Part shown: piece after piece, positions 1 to 7,211 of the stretch
Layout: each line of letters begins with the position of its first letter
Position numbering within the stretch: the first letter of the stretch is position 1
DNA from: Mycolicibacterium litorale
Lineage (GTDB): Bacteria; Actinomycetota; Actinomycetes; Mycobacteriales; Mycobacteriaceae
NCBI RefSeq assembly: GCF_014218295.1
Contig: NZ_AP023287.1
Location: forward strand, 124,001 to 188,000
Length of the DNA stretch: 64,000 nucleotides
Reading direction: 5' to 3'
Program-made: the position numbers and the translations under genes
Notes under the pieces: model-generated
The model's input: only the letters and a program-made list of their open reading frames with translations
What the model was told of the DNA's origin: nothing
The model's database searches: none

Positions 1-349
1 TCTCAACAACGCCGTGTACTACGCGCTGTTCGACACCGCCATCAACGGGTGGATCGACACCACGGTCGGCATCGACCCGGTGACGGCGCCGTGGCTGGGC
101 GTCGTCGCCGAATCGGGGTGTCGGTACTTCGCGGAGCTGAAGTTCCCGGACCCGCTGGTGGTGGGGCTCGCGGTGACGCGGCTGGGCACCAGCAGCGTGA
201 CCTACCGGTTGGCGCTGTCCGAACGCGACGCGACCCAGGTCGCGGCGGTCGGGCACTGGGTGCACGTGTACGTCGACCGGCAGAGCCGTCGGCCGGTGGC
301 GATCCCGGAACAGGTCAGAAGCCTGCTGGAGACGGCCCGCGTCGAGTAG
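1..349 (+). CDS. acyl-CoA thioesterase, hotdog fold (5' end cut by window)
   Basis: The reading frame is open from base 2 and encodes LNNAVYYALFDTAINGW, the pattern that follows the active-site region in 4-hydroxybenzoyl-CoA-thioesterase-type hotdog proteins, which hydrolyse acyl-CoA to free acid and CoA. About 115 C-terminal residues are present, so roughly 25-35 residues including the N-terminal catalytic Asp/His region lie outside the window. The GTG at 14 is an internal valine, not a start. It is followed 16 bp downstream by an SRPBCC gene on the same strand; this pair matches Rv0163-Rv0164 in M. tuberculosis from memory. Family assignment is firm; the substrate is unknown. Confidence 0.85.
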   Translation, partial: LNNAVYYALFDTAINGWIDTTVGIDPVTAPWLGVVAESGCRYFAELKFPDPLVVGLAVTRLGTSSVTYRLALSERDATQVAAVGHWVHVYVDRQSRRPVAIPEQVRSLLETARVE

Positions 350-365
350 TCGATATGCTCGCCGG

Positions 366-812
366 ATGCCGATCGTGAGCAAGACCGTCGAGGTCGAGGC
401 GCCCGCCGAGGCGATCATGGCGATCGTCGCCGACTTCGAGCGCTTCCCCGAGTGGAACCAGGAGATCAAGGGGTGCTGGATCCTCGCCCGTTACGACGAC
501 GGGCGCCCCAGCCAGCTGCGCCTCGATGTCGAGGTGCAGGGACAGGCGGGCACGTTCATCACCGCGGTGTACTACCCGGGCGAGAACCAGATCTTCACGA
601 TGCTGCAGCAGGGTGACCACTTCGACAAGCACGAACAGCGCTTCTCGGTGGTGTCGCTCGGGGCGTCGTCGCTGCTGACGGTGGACATGGATGTCGAGAC
701 GAAGCTGGCGATCCCCAAGCCGATGGTGAAGAAGGCGATCGGCGAGACGCTGGACTACCTGGCCGACAACCTCAAGGCACGGGCCGAGCAGCTGGGCGCC
801 GGAAGCGCCTAA
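366..812 (+). CDS. SRPBCC / START-like lipid-binding protein (TB18.5, Rv0164 family)
   Basis: 148 residues starting MPIVSKTVEVEAPAEAIMAI, with the SRPBCC signature of an early 'PAEAIMAIVADFERFPEWN' segment and a C-terminal amphipathic helix (about residues 118-142). The fold forms a deep hydrophobic cavity that binds lipids or polyketide-like ligands; no catalytic residues are evident. No signal peptide is seen, so it is probably cytosolic. It lies 16 bp after the thioesterase and immediately upstream of an accessory insert that separates it from the mce1 locus. The context and length match the culture-filtrate-associated protein TB18.5 of M. tuberculosis. Ligand and role are unknown. Confidence 0.8.
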   Translation: MPIVSKTVEVEAPAEAIMAIVADFERFPEWNQEIKGCWILARYDDGRPSQLRLDVEVQGQAGTFITAVYYPGENQIFTMLQQGDHFDKHEQRFSVVSLGASSLLTVDMDVETKLAIPKPMVKKAIGETLDYLADNLKARAEQLGAGSA

Positions 813-1153
813 CCGAAGCGGGCGACGCCCTCCCAGGACCCGTCGCCGGTGCGACCCATCAGGCGTGCTGCCTCGGCGCGCAGGGCGATGACGCGTTTGT
901 GGATGCGGTATTCGGTGGAGCGCGGCATTTCGAGTGGGCGGTAACGGCCGCGTCCGCTGCGGCCGACGCGACCGTGGCTCATTTCCCAGCGCAGTGCGTC
1001 GGAGACGGCCTTCGATGGTCGGCCGGCGAATGCGAAGCCCTGGTCCTCGAGGGCCTCGACGAGGTCGTGAACGGTCTGGGTGCCGTGCTGTTGCAGCTGC
1101 ATCGTGAGCGCGTAGCGGAGTTCTGTGCCGCGAAGGAGACGCCGGTCGGTCAT
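809..1153 (-). CDS. 114-aa mycobacterial orphan protein, possible winged-helix
   Basis: The protein starts MTDRRLLRGTELRYALTMQL and has no signal peptide or membrane segment. The middle (about residues 18-75) alternates short helices with a basic loop GRVGRSGRGRYRPL, reminiscent of a winged-helix DNA-binding domain with a glycine/arginine wing. I do not recognise a named family. It ends convergent with the SRPBCC gene, the two stops overlapping by 4 bp. It lies between homologues of Rv0164 and Rv0165c, which are adjacent in M. tuberculosis, so it is an insertion relative to that order. The gene call is fairly secure from the compact ATG-initiated frame; the function is not. Confidence 0.6.
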   Translation of the reverse strand: MTDRRLLRGTELRYALTMQLQQHGTQTVHDLVEALEDQGFAFAGRPSKAVSDALRWEMSHGRVGRSGRGRYRPLEMPRSTEYRIHKRVIALRAEAARLMGRTGDGSWEGVARFG

Positions 1154-1233
1154 GAGTCGACGGTGTCAGGGATGGGTGACGTGTGCCGGGGCCGGGACTG
1201 ATCGATCCCCAGCCGCGGGTTCGTCAACAGGAT

Positions 1234-1276
1234 CTGCCCGAGATCGCCACGGGCGTCACATCTGTATCTCGGGCAG
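1234..1276. repeat. inverted repeat (11-bp perfect arms)
   Basis: CTGCCCGAGAT at 1234-1244 is exactly complementary to ATCTCGGGCAG at 1266-1276, with a 21-nt loop. It sits upstream (5') of the minus-strand 114-aa gene and could form a hairpin in either transcript. Confidence 0.7.
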
Positions 1277-1287
1277 GTGAAACGCGC

Positions 1288-1388
1288 TGTGCCCGGCTAT
1301 TAGCGACTGGTGAGCGACTCGAGGACGGTTTCCGGGGTGGGGTGGATGTTGTCGCTCGGTTGTCGCGATTAGCCGGGCAGATGCATAT
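1288..1388. repeat. 101-bp direct repeat, copy 1
   Basis: Starts TGTGCCCGGCTATTAGCGAC and ends AGCCGGGCAGATGCATAT. It matches copy 2 (1498-1598) at 99 of 101 positions; the differences are at 1352 (T versus C) and 1370 (T versus G). The inner 88 bp begin GCCCGGCTATTAGCG and end CGCGATTAGCCGGGC, a 15-bp terminal inverted repeat matching at 13 positions. No reading frame is conserved: the reverse strand of this copy has an early stop that copy 2 lacks. Confidence 0.9.
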
Positions 1389-1416
1389 GTGCCGGGCGGT
1401 GACGCGGTGACGGCGG

Positions 1417-1433
1417 CCGACGTGGGCCGTCGG
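1417..1433. repeat. small hairpin, member 1 of a related pair
   Basis: CCGACGTGGGCCGTCGG has complementary CCGAC/GTCGG ends and closely resembles the hairpin at 1468-1484 (14 of 17 positions). Confidence 0.6.
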
Positions 1434-1467
1434 GGAGGGTACCTGACGCGGCCCTCCGAGAACGTGC

Positions 1468-1484
1468 CCGACGTGGCTGGTCGG
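1468..1484. repeat. small hairpin, member 2 of a related pair
   Basis: CCGACGTGGCTGGTCGG, with CCGAC/GTCGG ends. It lies 51 bp downstream of the related hairpin at 1417, between the two 101-bp repeats. Confidence 0.6.
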
Positions 1485-1497
1485 GGGCGCTATGCCT

Positions 1498-1598
1498 TGT
1501 GCCCGGCTATTAGCGACTGGTGAGCGACTCGAGGACGGTTTCCGGGGTGGGGTGGATGTTGCCGCTCGGTTGTCGCGATGAGCCGGGCAGATGCATAT
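1498..1598. repeat. 101-bp direct repeat, copy 2
   Basis: Second copy, offset 210 bp from the first and ending 17 bp from the stop codon of mce1R. It carries the same terminal inverted repeat (GCCCGGCT at 1501, AGCCGGGC at 1581). The proximity to the mce1R 3' end means it would be transcribed as the 3' tail of that mRNA. Confidence 0.9.
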
Positions 1599-1614
1599 AA
1601 GAGGTGACGCCCCG

Positions 1615-2367
1615 CTAGTCCCAGAGCCCGATCTGCTCCAGCCGGGTGATCAACCGCTGCGCCCCGTCGTCGAACTGTCCCCTCGCCAACCGCACGACCG
1701 TCGTCGCGTCCCGTCGCCGCAACGCCGCGATCAGCTGCCGATGGCTGGCCACGGCCTCCGTCCCCCAGCTGGGGTCCGTCGCGTACAGCAGCGGCGGCAG
1801 ATAGCGCGCCACATGTAAGAGGAACCACGCCAGCTTGATCCGGCCCGACGCGTGGTTGAACGCGCGGTGGAACGCGAACTCCGCGAACGCCACCTCCTCG
1901 GGATCGCGGTGCGACACCGCCTCGGCGAGCGCATCGTTGAGCCGCTCGAGTTCGCGCACCTGCGGTTCGGTGATCCGCTCGGTCGCCGATTCCGCCAGTT
2001 TCTCGGCCATCGTGGCCTGCAGCCAGAAGATGTCCTCGATGTCGCCCCGCGTCATCGGCACCACGACATGGCCCCGGTGCGGTTCCAGCCGGACCATGCC
2101 CTCCCCGCGCAGGGTCCGCAACGCCTCGCGCACCGGGGTGATGCTCACCCCCAGCTGCGCGGCGGTCTCGTCGAGCCGGATGAACGTGCCCGGCCGCAGC
2201 GACCCCGTCATGATCTCGGCGCGCAGATGTGCCGCCACCTCGTCGGAGAGCTGCTCGCGGCGGCTGGTGCGCCGTTTCGCCGGACGTGGTCTCACGGGCG
2301 CGTTCACGATGCTCTCCGGTTCTCCGGCGGGATCAGGCGAGGGTTGTCCACCAGCCGCCGAGGCCAT
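1615..2367 (-). CDS. mce1R: GntR/FadR-family repressor Mce1R
   Basis: From the ATG at 2367 the protein has 250 residues. An N-terminal winged helix-turn-helix contains LSDEVAAHLRAEIMTGSLRP and GVSITPVREALRTLRGEGMV, followed by an FCD effector domain with metal-site-type histidines (FHRAFNHASG and AVASHRQL). It is divergent from fadD5, the first gene of mce1, the same arrangement as Rv0165c, the repressor that responds to long-chain fatty acids in M. tuberculosis. A TTG 39 bp further upstream would extend the frame, but that extension runs through the palindromic operator candidate, so the ATG is preferred. Confidence 0.88.
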   Translation of the reverse strand: MASAAGGQPSPDPAGEPESIVNAPVRPRPAKRRTSRREQLSDEVAAHLRAEIMTGSLRPGTFIRLDETAAQLGVSITPVREALRTLRGEGMVRLEPHRGHVVVPMTRGDIEDIFWLQATMAEKLAESATERITEPQVRELERLNDALAEAVSHRDPEEVAFAEFAFHRAFNHASGRIKLAWFLLHVARYLPPLLYATDPSWGTEAVASHRQLIAALRRRDATTVVRLARGQFDDGAQRLITRLEQIGLWD

Positions 2368-2390
2368 AGTGTGACCGAGGCCATCCAATG

Positions 2391-2400
2391 TTTGATCAAA
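2391..2400. promoter_or_regulatory. palindrome TTTGATCAAA, candidate Mce1R operator
   Basis: A perfect 10-bp AT-rich palindrome in otherwise GC-rich DNA, 23 bp upstream of the mce1R ATG and 39 bp upstream of the fadD5 TTG. FadR-type regulators bind short palindromes in the divergent promoter they control, so this is the natural candidate operator for both genes. Assignment is inference from position and symmetry. Confidence 0.5.
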
Positions 2401-2439
2401 TATCAACGAGACGCAACCCCGAGACGAGGAGCAAGGCCG

Positions 2440-4074
2440 TTGATCCCTGAGCCCGACGCCTCAGTGCCCTCCGCGACCGAGCAGCCTTACCTCGCGCGCA
2501 GGCAGAACTGGACGAACCAGCTCGCACGCCACGCCCTGATGCAGCCGGCCGAGACCGCGCTGCGCTTCATGGGCCGCACCACCACATGGGGTGAGCTCGA
2601 CCAGCGCGTCACCAAACTCGCCGGCGCGCTGAGCCGCCGCGGCGTCGGCTTCGGCGACCGGGTCCTCATCCTCATGCTCAACCGCACTGAGTTCATCGAG
2701 TCGTTCCTCGCGGCCAACAAGCTCGGTGCCATCGCCGTGCCGGTCAACTTCCGCATGACCCCGCCGGAGATCGCGTTCCTGGTCAGCGACTGCGCGGCCC
2801 GTGTGGTCGTCACCGAGGCCGTGCTGGCCCCCGTCGCCACCGCGGTCCGCGACCTCGACCCGACCCTCGAGACGGTGATCGTCGCCGGCGGGGCCACCGA
2901 GGACGGCATCCTCGGCTACGACGACCTGATCGCCGAACCAGGCGAAGCGCCGGCCCCGGTCGACATCCCCAACGACTCGCCCGCGCTGATCATGTACACC
3001 TCCGGCACCACCGGACGCCCGAAGGGTGCGGTCCTCACCCACGTCAACATCGCCGGGCAGGCGATGACCTTCCTGTTCACCAACGGTGTGGACCTCAACC
3101 ACGACGTCGGCTTCATCGGCGTCCCCCTGTTCCACATCGCCGGCATCGGCAACACCATCGTCGGGCTGCTGCTGGGTCGCCCGACCGTCCTGTACCCGTT
3201 GGGGGCCTTCGACCCCGGCGCGCTGCTCGACGTCCTGGCCGAGGAGAAGGTCACCGGCATCTTCCTCGTGCCCGCGCAGTGGCAGGCGGTGTGCGCGGCC
3301 CAGCGGGCCAACCCCCGCGACCTCAAACTGCGGGTGCTGTCGTGGGGCGCCGCCCCGGCCTCCGACACCCTGTTGCGCGAGATGGCCGAGACCTTCCCCG
3401 GCGCACAGATCCTCGCCGCGTTCGGCCAGACCGAGATGTCGCCCGTCACCTGCATGCTGCTGGGGGAGGATGCGCTGCGCAAACTCGGATCGGTCGGCAA
3501 GGTCATCCCGACGGTGTCCGCACGCATCGTCGACGAGGACATGAACGACGTGCCGGTCGGGCAGGTCGGCGAGATCGTCTACCGCGCACCGACACTGATG
3601 GCCGGCTACTGGAACAACCCCAAAGCCACCGCCGAAGCCTTCGCGGGCGGCTGGTTCCACTCCGGCGACCTGGTCCGCCAGGACGAGGAGGGCTACATCT
3701 GGGTGGTCGACCGCAAGAAGGACATGATCATCTCCGGCGGCGAGAACATCTACTGCGCCGAGGTCGAGAACGTCCTCGCGGCGCACCCGGCGATCGCCGA
3801 GGTGGCCGTCATCGGACGCTCCCACGAGAAGTGGGGTGAGGTGCCCGTCGCCGTCGTCGCCGTCAAGGAGCCGACCCTGTCGCTGGCGGATCTCGACGAA
3901 TTCCTCACCGAGCGGCTGGCCCGATACAAGCATCCGAAGGCGCTCGAGATCGTCGACGCGCTCCCGCGCAACCCGGCGGGCAAGGTCCTCAAGACGGAGC
4001 TACGTCAGCGCTACGCCGGCGACCAGTCAGTTGACGCCGGCGAAAGTTCCAGTGCGCCAACGGGTTCGGCGTGA
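2440..4074 (+). CDS. fadD5: long-chain fatty acyl-CoA ligase FadD5
   Basis: An AMP-forming ligase that activates fatty acids through acyl-adenylate. The phosphate loop YTSGTTGRPKG starts at about residue 186, the hinge/adenylate motif SGDLVRQDEEGYIWVVDRKK at about 408, and the C-terminal catalytic lysine region NPAGKVLK at the end. The TTG start at 2440 is chosen because GAGGAG lies 8 nt upstream and it gives 544 residues, close to the family length; a longer upstream frame has no support. It is divergent from mce1R and heads the mce1 cluster, like Rv0166, which is linked to recycling of fatty acids imported or released through mce1. Confidence 0.92.
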   Translation: MIPEPDASVPSATEQPYLARRQNWTNQLARHALMQPAETALRFMGRTTTWGELDQRVTKLAGALSRRGVGFGDRVLILMLNRTEFIESFLAANKLGAIAVPVNFRMTPPEIAFLVSDCAARVVVTEAVLAPVATAVRDLDPTLETVIVAGGATEDGILGYDDLIAEPGEAPAPVDIPNDSPALIMYTSGTTGRPKGAVLTHVNIAGQAMTFLFTNGVDLNHDVGFIGVPLFHIAGIGNTIVGLLLGRPTVLYPLGAFDPGALLDVLAEEKVTGIFLVPAQWQAVCAAQRANPRDLKLRVLSWGAAPASDTLLREMAETFPGAQILAAFGQTEMSPVTCMLLGEDALRKLGSVGKVIPTVSARIVDEDMNDVPVGQVGEIVYRAPTLMAGYWNNPKATAEAFAGGWFHSGDLVRQDEEGYIWVVDRKKDMIISGGENIYCAEVENVLAAHPAIAEVAVIGRSHEKWGEVPVAVVAVKEPTLSLADLDEFLTERLARYKHPKALEIVDALPRNPAGKVLKTELRQRYAGDQSVDAGESSSAPTGSA

Positions 4075-4185
4075 GGTCCGGACAGCGTACCGAGGGAGCC
4101 GGGTTTGCTAACGGTTAGGTGCCCAATCCTGCCGATGCGGTGCACGGCCGGGAATCGATCGGGTACAGTCCTGTGGTCTCACTTA

Positions 4186-4199
4186 CTACTTGTGAGTAG
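4186..4199. promoter_or_regulatory. inverted repeat in fadD5-yrbE1A gap
   Basis: CTACT-TGTG-AGTAG lies in the 227-bp gap between fadD5 and yrbE1A (4075-4301), in an AT-richer patch. I recall that the corresponding gap in M. tuberculosis has internal promoter activity; this short repeat may be a control site for it. No clear -10/-35 pair could be assigned. Confidence 0.35.
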
Positions 4200-4301
4200 G
4201 GACACAGTCGTCACTAGGGTCGGGATGGGGCAAGGAGGCGGCGTGCGACAGATTCTGCCGTTGCGCCACGATGTTGACGGTTCCGGCATGGGAGCGCACT
4301 C

Positions 4302-5102
4302 GTGACCGCCGCCAATGGCGGCTTGACGGGATACGTACGTGATCAGGTGAGGCCGGGGCTGGAGGCCGTCGGCGGCTTCGTCCGCATGTGCGTGCTCACC
4401 GGCAAGGCACTGTTCCGGCCGCCGTTCCAGTGGCGTGAATTCATCCTTCAGTCCTGGTTCCTGTTCCGCGTCTCCTTCCTCCCGACGGTCGCGGTCTCGG
4501 TGCCGCTGACCGTGCTGATCATCTTCACGCTGAACATCCTGCTCGCGGAGTTCGGCGCGGCCGACGTCTCCGGTGCCGGCGCCGCGCTTGGCGCGGTCAC
4601 CCAGCTCGGCCCGCTCGTCACCGTGCTGGTGGTCGCGGGCGCTGGCTCCACCGCCATCTGCGCCGACCTCGGGGCCCGCACCATCCGCGAGGAGATCGAC
4701 GCCCTCGAGGTGCTCGGCATCGATCCGATCCACCGCCTCGTGGTTCCTCGCGTCGTCGCCTCCACCTTCGTCGCGCTGCTGCTCAACGGCGCCGTCATCA
4801 CCATCGGCCTGGTCGGCGGTTTCATCTTCGGCGTCTACATCCAGAACGTCTCGGCGGGCGCCTACGTCTCCACGCTCACCCTGGTGACCGGCCTGCCCGA
4901 GGTGCTGATCTCGGTCGTCAAGGCCACCACGTTCGGCCTGATCGCCGGATTGGTCGGCTGCTACCGCGGCCTCACCGTCGGTGGCGGCGCCAAGGGCGTC
5001 GGCACCGGCGTGAACGAAACCCTGGTCCTCTGCGTGGTCGCGCTGTTCGCGGTCAACGTGGTCCTCACGACCATCGGCGTGCGGTTCGGGACGGGGCGCT
5101 GA
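4302..5102 (+). CDS. yrbE1A: Mce1 permease subunit YrbE1A (MlaE family)
   Basis: 266 residues from a GTG start. After a cytosolic N-terminal stretch with an amphipathic interfacial helix come about five membrane segments (for example SFLPTVAVSVPLTVLIIFTL and VALLLNGAVITIGLVGGFIF). The conserved MlaE cytosolic loop EEIDALEVLGIDPIHRLVVP, which contacts the ATPase (MceG, encoded elsewhere), is intact at about residue 129. It pairs with YrbE1B to form the transmembrane half of the importer at the base of the Mce needle. The gene ends 1 bp before yrbE1B starts. Confidence 0.93.
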   Translation: MTAANGGLTGYVRDQVRPGLEAVGGFVRMCVLTGKALFRPPFQWREFILQSWFLFRVSFLPTVAVSVPLTVLIIFTLNILLAEFGAADVSGAGAALGAVTQLGPLVTVLVVAGAGSTAICADLGARTIREEIDALEVLGIDPIHRLVVPRVVASTFVALLLNGAVITIGLVGGFIFGVYIQNVSAGAYVSTLTLVTGLPEVLISVVKATTFGLIAGLVGCYRGLTVGGGAKGVGTGVNETLVLCVVALFAVNVVLTTIGVRFGTGR

Positions 5103-5103
5103 C

Positions 5104-5988
5104 ATGGCCACCACGTCACAGAACACCGGCACCGTCCTGCGGCAGCGCTTCCCCCGCGGCTACGCCCGCGCCGAGAAGCTCGTCGCCGCACCGTCCCGCG
5201 GCCTCGACAGCGTCGGCCACGTCGCCTGGTTCGTGGTCACCGCCGTCGGCTCCATCGGCCACGCGCTGCGGTTCTACCGTAAGGAAGTGCTCCGGCTGAT
5301 CGCCGAGATCGGCATGGGCACCGGCGCGATGGCCGTCATCGGCGGCACCGTCGCGATCGTCGGCTTCGTCACCCTCTCCGGTGGCTCACTGATCGCCATC
5401 CAGGGCTTCGCCTCCCTGGGCAACATCGGGGTGGAGGCCTTCACCGGCTTCTTCGCCGCCCTGGTCAACGTCCGCATCGCCGCACCCGTGGTCTCCGGGC
5501 AGGCGCTGGCCGCCACGGTCGGCGCGGGCGCCACCGCCGAGCTGGGCGCCATGCGCATCAGCGAGGAGATCGACGCCCTCGAGGTGATGGGCATCAAGTC
5601 GATCTCCTACCTCGTCTCGACGCGCATCATGGCCGGGTTCATCGTGATCATCCCGCTGTACGCGATGGCGATCATCATGAGCTTCCTGTCCGCGCAGGTC
5701 ACCACGACGCTGTTCTACGGGCAGTCGACCGGCACCTACGAGCACTACTTCCGCACCTTCCTGCGCCCCGACGACGTCGCGTGGTCGTTCGTGCAGGCGA
5801 TCGTCATCTCGATCATCGTGATGCTCAACCACTGCTACTACGGCTATTACGCCAGCGGCGGCCCGGTGGGCGTCGGCGAGGCGGTCGGCCGGTCGATGCG
5901 GGCGTCGCTGATCGCGATCGTGCTGGTGGTCCTGTTGGCCTCGTTGGCGCTCTACGGCACCGACCCGAACTTCAACCTCACGGTGTAG
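5104..5988 (+). CDS. yrbE1B: Mce1 permease subunit YrbE1B (MlaE family)
   Basis: 294 residues from ATG. The MlaE core has a coupling loop SEEIDALEVMGIKSISYLVS at about residue 156 and hydrophobic segments such as IMAGFIVIIPLYAMAIIMSF and ASLIAIVLVVLLASLALYG. It is expected to heterodimerise with YrbE1A in the inner membrane, forming the lipid entry channel of the Mce1 transporter. It is 2 bp upstream of mce1A and translationally close to it. Confidence 0.93.
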   Translation: MATTSQNTGTVLRQRFPRGYARAEKLVAAPSRGLDSVGHVAWFVVTAVGSIGHALRFYRKEVLRLIAEIGMGTGAMAVIGGTVAIVGFVTLSGGSLIAIQGFASLGNIGVEAFTGFFAALVNVRIAAPVVSGQALAATVGAGATAELGAMRISEEIDALEVMGIKSISYLVSTRIMAGFIVIIPLYAMAIIMSFLSAQVTTTLFYGQSTGTYEHYFRTFLRPDDVAWSFVQAIVISIIVMLNHCYYGYYASGGPVGVGEAVGRSMRASLIAIVLVVLLASLALYGTDPNFNLTV

Positions 5989-5990
5989 CG

Positions 5991-7211
5991 ATGAGCGCCC
6001 CGCACGCCCCGGTCAACAATCCGCGCAAGCCGCCGTACAAACTGGCCGGCCTCGTCCTGCTCGTCGTCGTCGCCGCGGTCGCCACGGTGGTGTGGTTCCA
6101 GTTCCGCGGGGACTTCACCCCCCGCGAGAAGCTGACGATGATGTCCGCGCGCGCGGGTCTGAACCTCGATCCGGGCACCAAGGTGACCTACAACGGTGTG
6201 GAGATCGGCCGCGTTGCCGACGTCAACGCCGTCAGCGTGGGCAACGAGCCGAGGGCCAAGATCACCCTCGAGGGCGATCCGAAGTACCTGCAGTTGATCC
6301 CCGCCAACGTCGTGGCGGACATCTCGGCGACGACCGTCTTCGGCAACAAGTACGTGTCGTTCTCCTCGCCGCCGGACCCGGCCCGCGACCGCATCAGCAC
6401 CGCCAGCGTCATCGACGTGACCCGCGTGACGACGGAGTTCAACACGCTGTTCGAGACGGTCGTGTCGGTCGCCGAGAAAGTCGACCCGGTCAAGCTGAAC
6501 CAGACGCTGACCGCGACCGCGCAGGCCCTCGACGGGCTCGGCGACCGGTTCGGGGAGTCGATCATCAACGGCAACGCGATCCTGGCCGACATCAACCCGC
6601 AGATGCCGCAGATCCGCCGCGACACCCAGCTGCTCGCCGACCTCGGCGACGTCTACTCCGAGGCCGGGCCCGACCTGTTCGACGGTCTGGAGAACGCGGT
6701 GACGACGGCCCGCACGCTCAACGAGCAGCGCGGCAACCTCGACCAGACGCTGATGGCGGCGGTCGGGTTCGGCAACACCGGCGGTGACGTCTTCGAGCGC
6801 GGCGGCCCCTACCTGGTGCGCGGCGCCGAGGACCTGGTTCCGACCAGCAGGATCCTCGACGAGTACAGCCCGGCGCTGTTCTGCACCATCCGCAACTTCC
6901 ACGACGTGGAACCGAAGATCGCCGCCTCCCTCGGCGGTAACGGCTACTCGCTCAACACCCACTCCGAGGTGCTCGGCGCGGCCAACCCGTACGTGTACCC
7001 GGACAACCTCCCACGCGTGAACGCCAGGGGCGGGCCGGAGGGACGGCCGGGCTGCTGGCAGCAGGTCACCCGTGACCTGTGGCCGGCGCCGTACCTGGTC
7101 GCCGACACCGGTGCGTCCATCGCGCCGTACAACCATCTCGAACTCGGCCAGCCGATCGCCATCGAATACGTCTGGGGCCGCCAGATCGGGGAGAACACGA
7201 TCAACCCATGA
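5991..7211 (+). CDS. mce1A: Mce1A, MlaD-domain needle subunit
   Basis: 406 residues from the ATG at 5991. A single N-terminal membrane anchor (about residues 17-36) is followed by the MCE/MlaD domain (TYNGVEIGRVADVNAV region), a long helical segment (about 150-300) forming the needle, and a C-terminal domain ending YVWGRQIGENTINP. Six different Mce subunits form a heterohexamer that conducts lipids across the periplasm. Compared with my memory of M. tuberculosis Mce1A (454 residues), the hydrophobic segment of about 50 residues before the NPYxYPxNLPRVNARGGP motif is missing, which accounts for the shorter length. Confidence 0.92.
   Translation: MSAPHAPVNNPRKPPYKLAGLVLLVVVAAVATVVWFQFRGDFTPREKLTMMSARAGLNLDPGTKVTYNGVEIGRVADVNAVSVGNEPRAKITLEGDPKYLQLIPANVVADISATTVFGNKYVSFSSPPDPARDRISTASVIDVTRVTTEFNTLFETVVSVAEKVDPVKLNQTLTATAQALDGLGDRFGESIINGNAILADINPQMPQIRRDTQLLADLGDVYSEAGPDLFDGLENAVTTARTLNEQRGNLDQTLMAAVGFGNTGGDVFERGGPYLVRGAEDLVPTSRILDEYSPALFCTIRNFHDVEPKIAASLGGNGYSLNTHSEVLGAANPYVYPDNLPRVNARGGPEGRPGCWQQVTRDLWPAPYLVADTGASIAPYNHLELGQPIAIEYVWGRQIGENTINP

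Larger units (their letters stand above)
1154..1614. other. hairpin-rich non-coding stretch between orphan gene and mce1R
   Basis: No credible gene is found in these 461 bp. The stretch holds an inverted repeat at 1234-1276, two related small hairpins at 1417-1433 and 1468-1484, a GGAGGG/CCCTCC inverted pair at 1434-1457, and two copies of a 101-bp direct repeat. The density of palindromes and repeats suggests remnants of non-autonomous mobile or palindromic elements rather than a promoter region, because both flanking genes on the minus strand read away from or into it. Confidence 0.6.
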
